Positions 1-8,887 of a stretch of 64,000 nt of DNA are shown here, one piece after another (position 1 is the first letter of the stretch; each line of letters opens with the position of its first letter). The notes below the pieces were generated by a model that saw nothing but the letters and a program-made list of their open reading frames with translations, did no database searches and had not been told where the DNA came from. The stretch spans positions 1,240,001 through 1,304,000 of the forward strand of contig CBFFRQ010000068.1 in assembly GCA_965644315.1 (NCBI GenBank), given 5' to 3'. Source of the DNA: Caecitellus pseudoparvulus. Its lineage: Eukaryota > Bigyra: Bicosoecida. The position numbers and the translations under genes are program-made.

Positions 1-945
1 CTTGCGCGGCGTTCCGGCAAAGCAGGCGGCGCAGTGGTTGCTGTGAGCCCTCAAACCACGCCCACCTGCGCAGTCTCCCGTCGTACCTGGTTTGTGTGCT
101 GGAGGCACTTGGGCTCTGCAAGGGAACGTGCCAACCTTTCCAGGCCTGAAAGCGAGCTATCGTCCTGCTCCAGCGTCTGGAGGAACTCAAAGGCGCCTTG
201 CAAACGGGTCTGGAGGATGGATGCCTTGCGCTCGGCGAGGAAGCCAGCTGAGAGCACCTGGCGCTCAGTGAAGCCTGTGCAGGGCGGAACAGTCGGCTTC
301 GCTTGCAAAGCAAGCGCAGCACACAAGAGGGAGGCAGCGCACCTGCAAAGAGGCCTTCTGCGCTGGCCATGCTGGAAGCGGCTGGCGTTTCGTACTGTGG
401 CGTTACGGGCTGCCCTTCGAGCAGTCAAACAGCTGCGCGACTGACACGGGTACAACTTGCTGGGCAGCAGAGCAAAATGACCTAGGATACGAACAGCGCT
501 GCAAGCGTAAGCGCAGCTGACTCGCCTGCCGGATAAATGCAGAATGGGCGCGAGCGTGCTTTGAGCGCCGAGCTGCTGCGCGACGCTGTCCTGCACCGGT
601 GGCCTTCCGCATGGGGGGCTCCCCGCCTCCCAGGTGCGCAAGAGATGAAAGCACCCAGTAGATTTTCCTACACAGAAGCGCCCAGCGCGACCATGTGCGT
701 CGCGTGGGGAAGCTGGGAGCCCGCGCGCAGGGCGCTGGAGCCTGCCTTCTTTTTTTCATGTACCGTAGGCCGCCCCGGATGCAGCGCCGGGGACGCGGGG
801 AGCAAAGTGAACGGCACGCAAATTACTCCCATCTCCACATTTCAGCCCCCCTTTCGCGCCACCGTGCCGCTGCGCCCCCTTGTGCCGCAATCTGAGAATC
901 GAAGGTTGGGCCCCCAAGCACCAGCACACTCTGCAGCACACAGCC
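1..945. other. 5' flank of the PDH E1-alpha gene, no confident gene
   Basis: No protein family is recognisable on either strand. A minus-strand stretch around 150-285 reads like an exon: an acceptor-like GCACAG near 285 is followed by an open frame with GFTERQVLSAGF and ILQTRLQGAFEFLQTLE. It could be the tail of a gene leaving the window on the left, but I cannot name it and the downstream join is unclear. The rest is presumably promoter and 5' UTR of the pyruvate dehydrogenase gene. Confidence 0.4.
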
Positions 946-2403
946 ATGTTGGCTCTTGCCAGCGCTGCCCGCGGAGCCGGGGCGGCCGCCCTCAGGGTGT
1001 CTGCATTGGCTCGTGCCATGTCCAGCGAGACTGCCAGCTTTGCCATCAAGGTTCCCTACGAGGCACACCGTGCGTGAACGCGGCGTGCCCTACTCTTCGC
1101 TGCGGTAGTGCACTTGGCCTGTGCCTGGGCGGGAGCCACGCTTGCGTGGACGACGGTGCTGGGCAGGGGTGAGCCCGAGCGGGAGCATGGCCCAGCAGAG
1201 CAGTGTATGCCCTCTGTCCTGTGCTCACAACGAGCCGTGGGCGCCTTCAACGCCGACGCCCCCCCGGCACTCCCGCGTGTTGCGTGGTGTGCTTGCGTTC
1301 GCTTGGCGTGGACTCACAGTGCCTGCCTGCCCTGCTGCACAGTGTGTGATGGCCCCGGCGAGGGCAACGTGGAGGTGGAAACCAACAAGGAGGAGCTGCT
1401 GGGTTTCCACGAGGAGATGTACCGTGTGCGGCGCATGGAGATCGCGTGTGACACAGAGTACAAGGCGCGCAACATTCGCGGCTTCTGCCACCTGTACGAC
1501 GGCCAGGAGGCCGTCGCGTCAGGCCTGCAGGCAGGTCTGGACAAGACAGACAATGTGATCAGCACGTATCGGTGCCACGCCTTGCAGCTGGTGCGCGGGG
1601 ACTCCGTCTCCTCCATCCTCGCCGAGCTGTTCGGGCTGGAGCAGGGCTCCTCCATGGGCAAAGGCGGCTCCATGCACTTCTACAGCAAGAAGAACCGTTT
1701 CTGGGGCGGAGCTGGTATCGTTGGTGCCCAGGTGCCCGTCGGCGCTGGCCTCGCATTCGCTGACAAGTACCTTGCCGGCGGGTTCCCCTCCCCCATCACC
1801 ATGGCCATGTACGGCGACGGCGCGGCAAACCAGGGGCAGATCTGGGAGGCGGCGAACATGGCCAAGCTGTGGAACTTGCCAGTTGTATTCCTGTGCGAAA
1901 ACAACCAGTACGGCATGGGCACATCCACGGACCGCTCCTCTGCGAACGTCAACTACTACCAGCAGGGCGGCGTGATCATCCCGGGCGTGCGGTGTGACGG
2001 CATGGACGTGCTGGCCGTGAAGAAGTGCGTGCAGTGGGTGAAGGAGTACGTGGGCGGGGGCAGTGGCCCTCTGTTCCTGGAGATGAAGACGTACAGGTAC
2101 CACGGCCACTCCATGTCAGACCCTGGCCTGACGTACCGCAACCGTGACGAGGTGGCGTCCATGCGCAAGACCAAGGACTGCATCGAGCTGGTGAAGTCCC
2201 GCCTGATGGAAGCAGGCTGGGCGACGGAGGCAGAGCTGAAAGAGAAGGAGAAGGAGGTCCGCGCAGAGGTCGCCCGTGCCCTGGAGGAGGCCAAGGCCGG
2301 CCACGAACCCCGCGCGGAGCTGCTGGACCGGGACATCTTCCTGGACGAGATGCCCGCCCATGTGCGCATGCCAGACAATGCCAAGAGCATCATCCGGGCT
2401 TGA
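946..2403 (+). CDS. PDHA1: Pyruvate dehydrogenase E1 component subunit alpha, mitochondrial
   Basis: Thiamine-diphosphate-dependent subunit of mitochondrial PDH, which decarboxylates pyruvate to feed acetyl-CoA to the TCA cycle. Exons 946-1069 and 1343-2403 (phase 1, GTGCGT donor, CACAG acceptor) give 394 residues, the usual family length. The split codon restores a His-Leu-Cys-Asp segment that matches the conserved start of the mature protein. The first ~25 residues, rich in Ala, Arg and Ser, look like a mitochondrial presequence. Visible motifs are RGFCHLYDGQEA, the TPP/Mg loop GDGAANQGQ, and the phosphorylation loop YRYHGHSMSDPG, whose Ser is the regulatory kinase target in animals. The E1-beta partner is not in the window. 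The stop lies 22 bp from the stop of the opposing membrane-protein gene. Assignment to the mitochondrial rather than the plastid form rests on the presequence and overall similarity. Confidence 0.95.
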
Positions 2404-2425
2404 TGAATGCATTCACATGCGGTTG

Positions 2426-3483
2426 TCAGTCCCTGTGCGGGTGGAAGTCAGCAGCTTGGAAGGTGGAGTGCAGGATGGAGTCCCGCTCGGCGCTGAGGCC
2501 GACAGTGGCGGCGAGGAAAGCACCCGCTACCAGTGCCGCCAGGAGCACCCACACCCACACGAAGATCTGGTAGTTTGCGATGTCTGCAGTGGTCCAAGGG
2601 ATGGTGCCATTACCTGTGTCGTTGCCTGACTGGTCGTCAGCAAGCAAGGTAGGGGGCGCCAGGCGCCGTGCGGGGAAGCCAGCCCGCGGAGCACGGCCGC
2701 CGTTCAAGGCCACGGGCAGGTACTTCAACGAAGGCAAGTCCGCCACCACTAGGACTTGAGTGGAAGGCAGTGCTGCCGCCAAGCCGCCTGCGTCGGCGCT
2801 GGTCACTGCCTGCATCCAGACTTGGCTGACTGAGAGGCATGTGGCGCTCGGCTCGCACGCCTGTGCCACAGCTGATGGAATGCCAGCGGTGGTGGGCGCT
2901 GTGCAGGCGAGGATTCGCACAGGCTCATCCAACAAGAGCTGTGTGACTTCTGAGCACCTGCCGTCGCGCGGCTTTCCGGCTGCCAGGTGCGCTGCTTGGG
3001 TCGCTGCCCAGCCCAATGCGGCAGTCAGGTCTTTGCTGGCTGTGCTGCTGTGCTGCCCGCGTGCCTTGGCATCAAAGTGCACAGGCACCTGCAAGCTGTG
3101 CCCGCCCTTCTGATGCTGTCTCTCTGCGGAGCTCGCCAAGGAGCTGACGACGACTGCCACGGTCTTTGTCGTGGACGTGGGGGACCACGCGGGGAAGCCA
3201 GCAGATGCGCAGTTTGGGGAGGCGCCTGGCACGACGAGCCCCGCTGAAGCCAGCGCACACTGGGTAGCGTTTGACAGGGTCATGGTGGAGGTGGAAATAC
3301 CGCTGCCAAGTGCAGGTGCGACCCACAGAGACAGGGGGGCGGCGGCTGCTGCCGCGGTGGAGGCAAGCTGCGGAAATCAGTACGGCCGAGCAGCAGGGTG
3401 CATGGCAACTGCGCGAGGCAGGGGGGGCGAGCCTGCGGTCAGACACGCACCAGTGCCAGGGCACTTGCCCATTTAATCCACAT
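2426..3483 (-). CDS. Type I membrane glycoprotein, V-ATPase accessory (ATP6AP1/AP2, BIG1)-like
   Basis: Exons 3451-3483 and 2426-3367 are joined across an 83 bp intron (GTGCGT...CCGCAG, phase 0), giving 324 residues. The short first exon is supported because it completes a textbook signal peptide: MWIKWASALALLAST followed by an Ala run. A weakly conserved lumenal region carries N-glycosylation sequons (NDT, NGT) just before a single C-terminal membrane span (YQIFVWVWVLLAALVAG). A short cytosolic tail with an SAERDSILHSTF-like end follows. This architecture (cleaved signal, lumenal domain, a Tyr-Gln before the span, a short tail with a Lys/Arg-Asp-Ser/Thr-Leu-Leu/Tyr pattern) recalls accessory subunits and assembly factors of the V-type proton ATPase. 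The family call is from memory of the C-terminus only; the secretory topology is more certain than the function. Confidence 0.6.
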
Positions 3484-4223
3484 GCCTGCCAATGTGCCCT
3501 TGGCCTGCTCGCGAGTTGCTCAAGGGCTCACAAGCACGGCCGAGAGTCGGCTCCGCCACGCTCGCGTGGGTCGTAGGCACGATGTAAGCGGTCCAGTCAA
3601 GAAGGACTTGGGCAGGACATGTGAAGGTGAGTACAGTTCCGGTGACAGGACTTGGTTGGCCCGGCGAGTATGTGTGGCGCGCCAGGGCAGCCTGGTGGTG
3701 GGGGGGGCCCAGCCAGTGCGAGGTCCGGGTCGCAAACGTGCATCATTCGCGGAACGCATAATTTGGCTTCGCGCCCTTTGCCGCACTGCATGCAGCAAAC
3801 GTGGCACTTTACAGAGCAACCAACTCCCTGCAACTCTACAGTGGCTGCAGTGCACCGTTTGTGCACCGTGTTGTTTTGCAACTCAGCCTCAACTCAGTAC
3901 CCAAGGTGCGTTTTCATGGTGTACAGAGGGGAGCAGGCAGCTGTCAAGTGGATGGCAGGCGCTGGTTCCGCGTGTCGTGCAGTACTACCACACACATGCT
4001 GGCAGCAGCATGGCTGTACCTTGCTGCTTTCGTTGCCTAGCTTGTGTGGTGGTGTCTTGGCAGCTCTTGCACGTGGGCAGCAGTGCGGGGGTTGCTTGTG
4101 CTCTATTTCCGCACGGGCACGGCGCCTGCTGTGCCCCGTTCTTGCATGGCCGTCGTCACGGTGTCTTGCGGCACCTCTGTACCCCCACTTGCATGACCTT
4201 GCACTCTTTCTTCTGTTTTGCAG
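3484..4223 (+). other. Promoter and 5' UTR intron of RPL17
   Basis: There is no coding potential. The RPL17 ATG directly follows a clean acceptor (TTCTGTTTTGCAG, ends 4223). A good donor GTGAGT at 3627 would make a 597 bp 5' UTR intron, a common layout in ribosomal protein genes. The proposed leader exon contains ATGTGA at 3619-3624, a start codon immediately followed by a stop. The left part also has to serve as promoter for the divergent membrane-protein gene that starts at 3483. Confidence 0.5.
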
Positions 4224-4823
4224 ATGGGCAAGGCCAAGTACGGCAACTGGCAGGAGCAGGAGGCCAACGGTGAGGAGAAGACCGCCAAGACCCGCATCAC
4301 CTACGCCAAGAAGCAGCACTTCAAGAAGTGCCGCGAGGTCGGCCATGCCATCAAGGGCATGCCTCTGCTGAAGGCTCAGTGGCTGCTGCAGCAGGTCCTG
4401 GAGCACAAGCGTGGCATCCCCATGAAGCGCTTCACTGGCGGCTGCGGACGCCACTCCGTCGGCAAGCTGGACTCTGCCCCCGGCAACTGCGTCGCTTTCC
4501 CCGAGAAGGCCACCAAGCTGTTCCTGGACCTGCTGACCAACGTGCAGGCCAACGCCGAGGAGCCCACCAAGGGCCTGGATGTGACCCGCCTGGTCATCAA
4601 GCGCGTGCAGGTCAACCGCGCCCCTGTCACTCGCCGCCGCACCTACCGTGCTCATGGCCGCATTGGCAAGTACGAGGGCCACCCCGCACACATCGAGATC
4701 GAGGTTGAGGAGCAGGGCAAGGCTGTCGAGGCCACTGAGGCCGACAAGCCCGCCGTGCGCCTGACTGCCAAGCGCGCTGCTCAGCTGCGCGTCAAGGTTG
4801 GCGGCGGCGCTGCTTCTGCCTAA
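4224..4823 (+). CDS. RPL17: 60S ribosomal protein L17 (uL22)
   Basis: Structural protein of the cytosolic large ribosomal subunit that lines the nascent-peptide exit tunnel. Single coding exon of 199 residues. Conserved blocks include AKKQHFKKCREVGHAIKGMP, PMKRFTGGCGR, LFLDLLTNVQANAE, KGLDVTRLVIKRVQVNRAP and the strongly conserved RRRTYRAHGRI loop. The start was chosen because the ATG lies directly after the TTTTGCAG acceptor; the leader exon is untranslated. Codon use is strongly C-ending (AAG, CGC, CTG), as expected for a highly expressed gene in a GC-rich genome. The gene ends 135 bp from the convergent MA3 gene. Confidence 0.95.
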   Translation: MGKAKYGNWQEQEANGEEKTAKTRITYAKKQHFKKCREVGHAIKGMPLLKAQWLLQQVLEHKRGIPMKRFTGGCGRHSVGKLDSAPGNCVAFPEKATKLFLDLLTNVQANAEEPTKGLDVTRLVIKRVQVNRAPVTRRRTYRAHGRIGKYEGHPAHIEIEVEEQGKAVEATEADKPAVRLTAKRAAQLRVKVGGGAASA

Positions 4824-4958
4824 GCTTTGTACGTCCCGGGTAGGGTTCGGGCACATGTATACAATGGCATTGGCGAGCTCCCTTCACGAAATCACCCGCC
4901 CGCTTTTCTTGTCTCACGCTTCTCCGTGGAGTGTTTGCATTGCTTGGGGTGGGGCGCC

Positions 4959-6357
4959 CTACTCGGCAGCTGCTGCTGCTGTCGTCTCGGCGGGGGCACT
5001 GTCCTCATCGCCGAAGCCTTCTGGCAGGATGCTGGCGGAGATGCAGGCGTCCTTCAACTCAGCGTAGATGCCACGGGCAGCAGGCGTGTCCAGGACGACG
5101 TCGGGCAGGCGCTGCGCGACGATGGAGAAGCCCTCCTCCATGACGGTTTGCGGCACGACGGCGTCGGCCTTGGCGGCTTGCAGCAGCTTCACGACGGCAG
5201 CACGCTCGGCGGGGGTGCGGTCGATGGCCAGCAGCACGGCGCGCTTCACGGCCTCGTGCAGGAAGTGTGGCACGCCCAGCTGCTTCAGCGCCGCCACCGT
5301 CTCCTGCACGTCGCCTGTGATGAAGAACTCCTCCACCAGCAGGGAAACCTCCTGCTTGAGCTCGTCAAGGGAGGCGTTGGCGTCGGAGACACCCCACACG
5401 CGCTCCAGGCGCGCAGATGCCTGCTTGATGCTGAGGAGGGTCTTGGCGTGCTCCACGATGGGGCCGTGGGTGGCGACGATGTTGGGGTCTGTCAGCCATG
5501 CCGGTGGCAGGATCTCGTCGTTCACAGCACGGGCCAGGAACTTCGCGATGGTCTCGTGGGCATCTGGCACATCCAGCTTCAAGTCGTCTGCCTGCTCCAG
5601 CAGGCGCTCGAAGCCCTTGGCAACGTGGCTCATGGTCAGCAGCACATCGTACAGCTCTGAGAGGGCCCTGGACACCATCTCCTTCTCACGGTCGGTGCGG
5701 TCCATGGCCATGGTGGCGGCACGCTTCACGAACTCATACCGGAGCAGGGGTGCATCCAACTCGCTCAGGGAGCTGTGGGTGCGGGGTGGCGGAGGCATGT
5801 GCGCGTGTTTCGTGAGTAAAGTTTCAGCCTGAAACGCCAGCGCAGGGCACGCACCGATACAGCTCCGCTAGGTCAGCCCCGTCAAAGAACTCCCTGATGA
5901 TGGGCTTCACAGCTGCCTTGTACATCCCCAGCGTCATGCGGGCCGCCCCAGCGCCGCCAGCTGCCGGAGCAGCAGAGCCGGCACTGGGCGTCGCCACGCG
6001 GCTGTCTTCAGAGACCAGCTCTGGCTGGTGCGGAGCCACGCTGATGCCCATGCTCCGTGCAATGGAGGTTTCCCGGTCTTCAGGCACAGCAGGTGCTGGA
6101 GCAGAGACAGCTTCAGCAGCGCGTGGCGGCTCGACGTAGTCCGGGTCGTCCTGTGGCCAGCCAAGCAGGCGTGGTGGTCCGCAGACATCACTTCCCCTGC
6201 TTGCGCTTCAGCGACGCACCAGGTACGGGTCGTATGCGGGGTCCGTCTTCTTCAAAGGCTCGAACTCGAGCACCTCGCCCGCCTTGCCCCATGTGAACTT
6301 GCCGCCGCCGCCGCCCTTCTTGCTGCCGCGTGGCTTGCTGCCCTTGCGCTGAGGCAT
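4959..6357 (-). CDS. MA3-domain translation regulator, PDCD4/MRF-like
   Basis: Exons 6220-6357, 5855-6150 and 4959-5772 (introns of 69 and 82 bp, both GTGCGT donors) give 415 residues. The N-terminus is basic and Gly-rich, with KFTWGKAGEVLE and a YDPYLDDPDYVEPP segment like the low-complexity N-terminus of PDCD4-type proteins. Two MA3 repeats follow: about residues 120-250 (IIREFFDGADLAEL ... PLLRYEFVKRAATMAMDR) and 285-405 (LVEEFFITGDVQETV ... PHFLHEAVKRAVLLAIDR). MA3 domains bind eIF4A and restrain cap-dependent initiation; plant MRF homologues carry four and are TOR-S6K targets. Only two are present here. The split codon at the first/second MA3 helix restores the expected Arg-Ser-Leu-Ser-Glu-Leu. 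The gene is head-to-head with Raptor. Confidence 0.88.
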
Positions 6358-6478
6358 TTTGTGTGGGGCAAGCGGTGGTGCTTGCGAAGCAGCACGCCGT
6401 GACTGGCACCTGTGCTGCGCTGGAAAAGGCTGGGAGTGCTGGGGGGAGAGTGCGTGTGGGTCTACTGGAGTGTCTTGA

Positions 6479-6486
6479 TTTGGCAG
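6479..6486. repeat. hAT target-site duplication, left copy
   Basis: TTTGGCAG immediately precedes the transposon end and is repeated exactly at 8599-8606. Eight base pairs is the diagnostic duplication length of hAT elements. Confidence 0.9.
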
Positions 6487-6508
6487 CAGGGATCGTCAGG
6501 GTGTCCGG
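6487..6508 (+). repeat. hAT terminal inverted repeat, left
   Basis: 22 bp starting CAGGGATCGTCAGGG. It matches the reverse complement of 8577-8598 at 21 of 22 positions (mismatch at position 8). Confidence 0.9.
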
Positions 6509-6602
6509 CTCCGCACCCCCCGGGTGTCCGGCTGAAGGGGGCCTTCGGCCCTTCCAGCCGGACACCCGGGTGTCCGGGAACTGGCCTTCGGCCAGTTCTT
6601 GT
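6509..6602. repeat. Subterminal hairpins and GTGTCCGG repeats of the hAT element
   Basis: Several direct and inverted copies of GTGTCCGG/CCGGACAC lie within 80 bp of the left end. They alternate with short perfect palindromes (GGGCCTTCGGCCC-type and CTGGCCTTCGGCCAG). Subterminal repeats of this kind are transposase-binding sites in studied hAT elements; binding here is inferred. Confidence 0.7.
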
Positions 6603-7369
6603 ACCCCCACTCAAAGACCTCCATAAACGATACCCTGTACTCCATAGCATCGCTTCATGGGTAGAATGTATCGTTTTGTGTCGTCCTCTGTGAATCTGTG
6701 TGCCTCTGAATGCGTTCCAAGTGAGATCTCGGATCCTTAACAAAGCACGCAAGCAACTTTATGGTCTTATCTGACTATTAGTATAGATATTGCTTCAGTT
6801 TTGCATCTGGGCAGGCAACCTTGTCCTACTCAACACGGTACCAAGCCTAAATAGTGCAAAATGTGTGCGATACTGCTTGTACGGCACTGTTTCGGTTGGC
6901 GTGGTGATCTGTGGTCTGTGTGGTGTCGCTTGCTTGGATGCCCAGAGCTCCGCGTACGCCCTCCTGTATAAGGAGCGAGAGCGATGCTGGGTGAAAATAG
7001 GATGCAGACACCCTTTGCGGTGAATTACTGCCCAAATCGCGCAAAAGGGAAGTAGTATCACGCAGAAGAGGCGCCTTCAATGAGCTCGGGGATCCAACCG
7101 CCCGGTCCATCCTTGAAGCTTGTCTCTGCAGGCAGTGACTTGGGCCCGAAAGAGAGCCCGTCAAGAACAGTGCCTCAAAGTTGCCTCTGCATTGGAAAGC
7201 TCACTTCAACACCCGATCAGCTTCCCCACACGTCAAGAAGCGGCCCCTGCTTCCCTCTAGCGGACCTCGGCGCCTACTTCGGACCGCTGGGAGGCGCTCC
7301 TCCCGCTCGTACCCTTTTCTTGTCACCAACAGCCCGGCGCAAAGGAGCAGCTGAAGCCCCAACAAGTGA

Positions 7370-8316
7370 TCATGCACGTGCAGCAGGAGCAACTCGAGAG
7401 AAAACAAGCTTCACAGATAGCCCATCCTGGCCATTGCCGAGTGTCTGGCCCTGCTCCTGTCGCCCAGGGCGGACTGAAGAGCTGCTCACTTTCAAGCGTG
7501 GGGTCAGCCAGTCCTTGATGCCCCGAGCAACAAACTGCTGATTGGAAAGCAGCAGGAGTTGGCTGCCAAGCAGTTGTGTGTGGACCCTGGCCCGCGTACC
7601 AATTGCGCACCAGTCGGTCAACACGGAGAAGAAGCGCTCAGCGCCTGCACTTGTGACCAGTGTTGAGTACACTGCCCGCGCGACATGGGAGAGGAGGGGC
7701 CAAACAGCTGTCTCCCTCTCCACCATGCTTCCAGATCCTTGCAGGGCTCGGCTTGCTTTTTGCCATCGCTGCCGAACTCAATGCGAGCAAGCTGTCGTTG
7801 ACTCCCACAGAACGCAGTAAAGTCACGCCACTCATCCTCGAATTGGAAAGCAGTCCCTGCGTTGCCGTCCAACAGGTGTAGCAGCTCTGTGTTATGGTCT
7901 ATCTGCCTTCTTCAAAGGATCATGACCGAATCACGGATTACAGCAGCTTCGGGAAGCTTCCCAGGCTCTGCGTGCGTGCAGTACTCGGGGATTGACTTGT
8001 CGCGGTGTGCAAAGCGATGGCCAGCGTCTGGAAGAGGGCGTAGCAGGCCCATGAGGTTCCACCTGGCGGCGATGACTACGCCCCACTCCTTGAGCCTCAT
8101 CCAGCCCCGATCCGCAGCCTGGAGGCACAGCGCAGCGACGGTGGCTTGAGCGCGCTGTAGAGAAGGCATGTCTCCTCTCCCAGGATCAGGGGCACACTGA
8201 AGTCTCTCACCAATGTCAGTGAGGCGCACTGCTCTGCTGCACGCCCTCTGCCATGATGATGCAGGGACAGCAGTGAAAAGTGACCGAAACTCCCAATCAC
8301 TGCACCTCCGTTGCAC
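7370..8316 (-). pseudogene. hAT transposase remnant
   Basis: Minus-strand fragments read toward lower coordinates. One frame (about 7872-7720) gives KDLEAWWRGR. A second frame, shifted by one base, continues WPLLSHVARAVYSTLVTSAG and then AERFFS. Together they match the hAT C-terminal dimerisation signature (Leu-x-Trp-Trp, PLLSxxAR, a Ser/Ala run, ERxFS). The shift falls near 7720, within TGGTGGAGAGGG, so the gene is broken at its most conserved block. Upstream open segments to 8316 have no feature I can align and are included only as probable transposase. No intact N-terminal BED zinc finger or catalytic region was seen. Confidence 0.7.
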
Positions 8317-8576
8317 ACGAATCTGGTCTTGCTCAGGAACCTAGAGGCGTATATATCAAGCCCCTAAAACTAAATCATTGATGTGATTTGGTGCATTGAT
8401 GGCAAATTGGCACTTGAACCTGCTTGGGAACCAGCGCTGGCAAGCAGGTGGAGGAGGATGAGCGTCTCCCAGCGCCTTGGACACGGGCGGGGGGGGGGGG
8501 GGGGTCCACAAGGGGGGCACCCCCCCCAAGGTTGGGGTGTCCGGCATCTCAGCGAAAAAGGTGCGGAAATAGCTTC

Positions 8577-8598
8577 CCGGACACCCTGACAATCCCTG
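8577..8598 (-). repeat. hAT terminal inverted repeat, right
   Basis: 22 bp ending in CAATCCCTG, the inverted partner of 6487-6508, followed by the second TTTGGCAG duplication at 8599-8606. Confidence 0.9.
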
Positions 8599-8606
8599 TT
8601 TGGCAG
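8599..8606. repeat. hAT target-site duplication, right copy
   Basis: TTTGGCAG, an exact copy of 6479-6486. Confidence 0.9.
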
Positions 8607-8887
8607 GTGGGTGGGTTGCCCCGTGATAGCGGCGCCCCTGCTGCGCGCAGCCAGCACACCCTGCCGCACCCTGCCGCTGGCTTGCGCACGTTGCAAGGGC
8701 GCGCACACCTAGAGGTGAGAGAAAACGGAGTATTCACACACCGCCACACTTGAGGAGTGCGAGCACATTCCGCCGGCGCCGCACCAGGTCGTGGGCCACG
8801 CACGCAGCCCAGCTGTGTCGAGGTGGTGCACTTGCGCTTCACAGTTGCGTTTCAGTTGAAACGCCGGGGCAGCTCCAAGGCTCCGCC

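Larger units (their letters stand above)
6487..8598 (-). mobile_element. hAT-family DNA transposon, decayed
   Basis: A 2112 bp element in the intergenic space between the MA3 gene and Raptor. Ends are 22 bp terminal inverted repeats (6487-6508 and 8577-8598) differing at one position, beginning CAGGG as in many hAT elements, and flanked by a perfect 8 bp duplication. Inside each end are further copies of GTGTCCGG in both orientations, and the left end holds GC-rich hairpins. The interior encodes, on the minus strand, the C-terminal dimerisation region of a hAT transposase broken by at least one frameshift. The near-perfect ends and duplication suggest a fairly recent insertion despite the broken gene, so it may have been mobilised in trans. 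Confidence 0.9.

Noticed and set aside
3894-4856. 320-codon minus-strand frame over RPL17
   Set aside because: It lies opposite a fully conserved ribosomal protein and its sequence is an Ala/Leu/Gly shadow with no family.
8480-8530. Poly-G/poly-C tract as a possible origin or quadruplex regulator
   Set aside because: It lies within the right end of the hAT element and is adequately explained as part of its GC-rich subterminal region.
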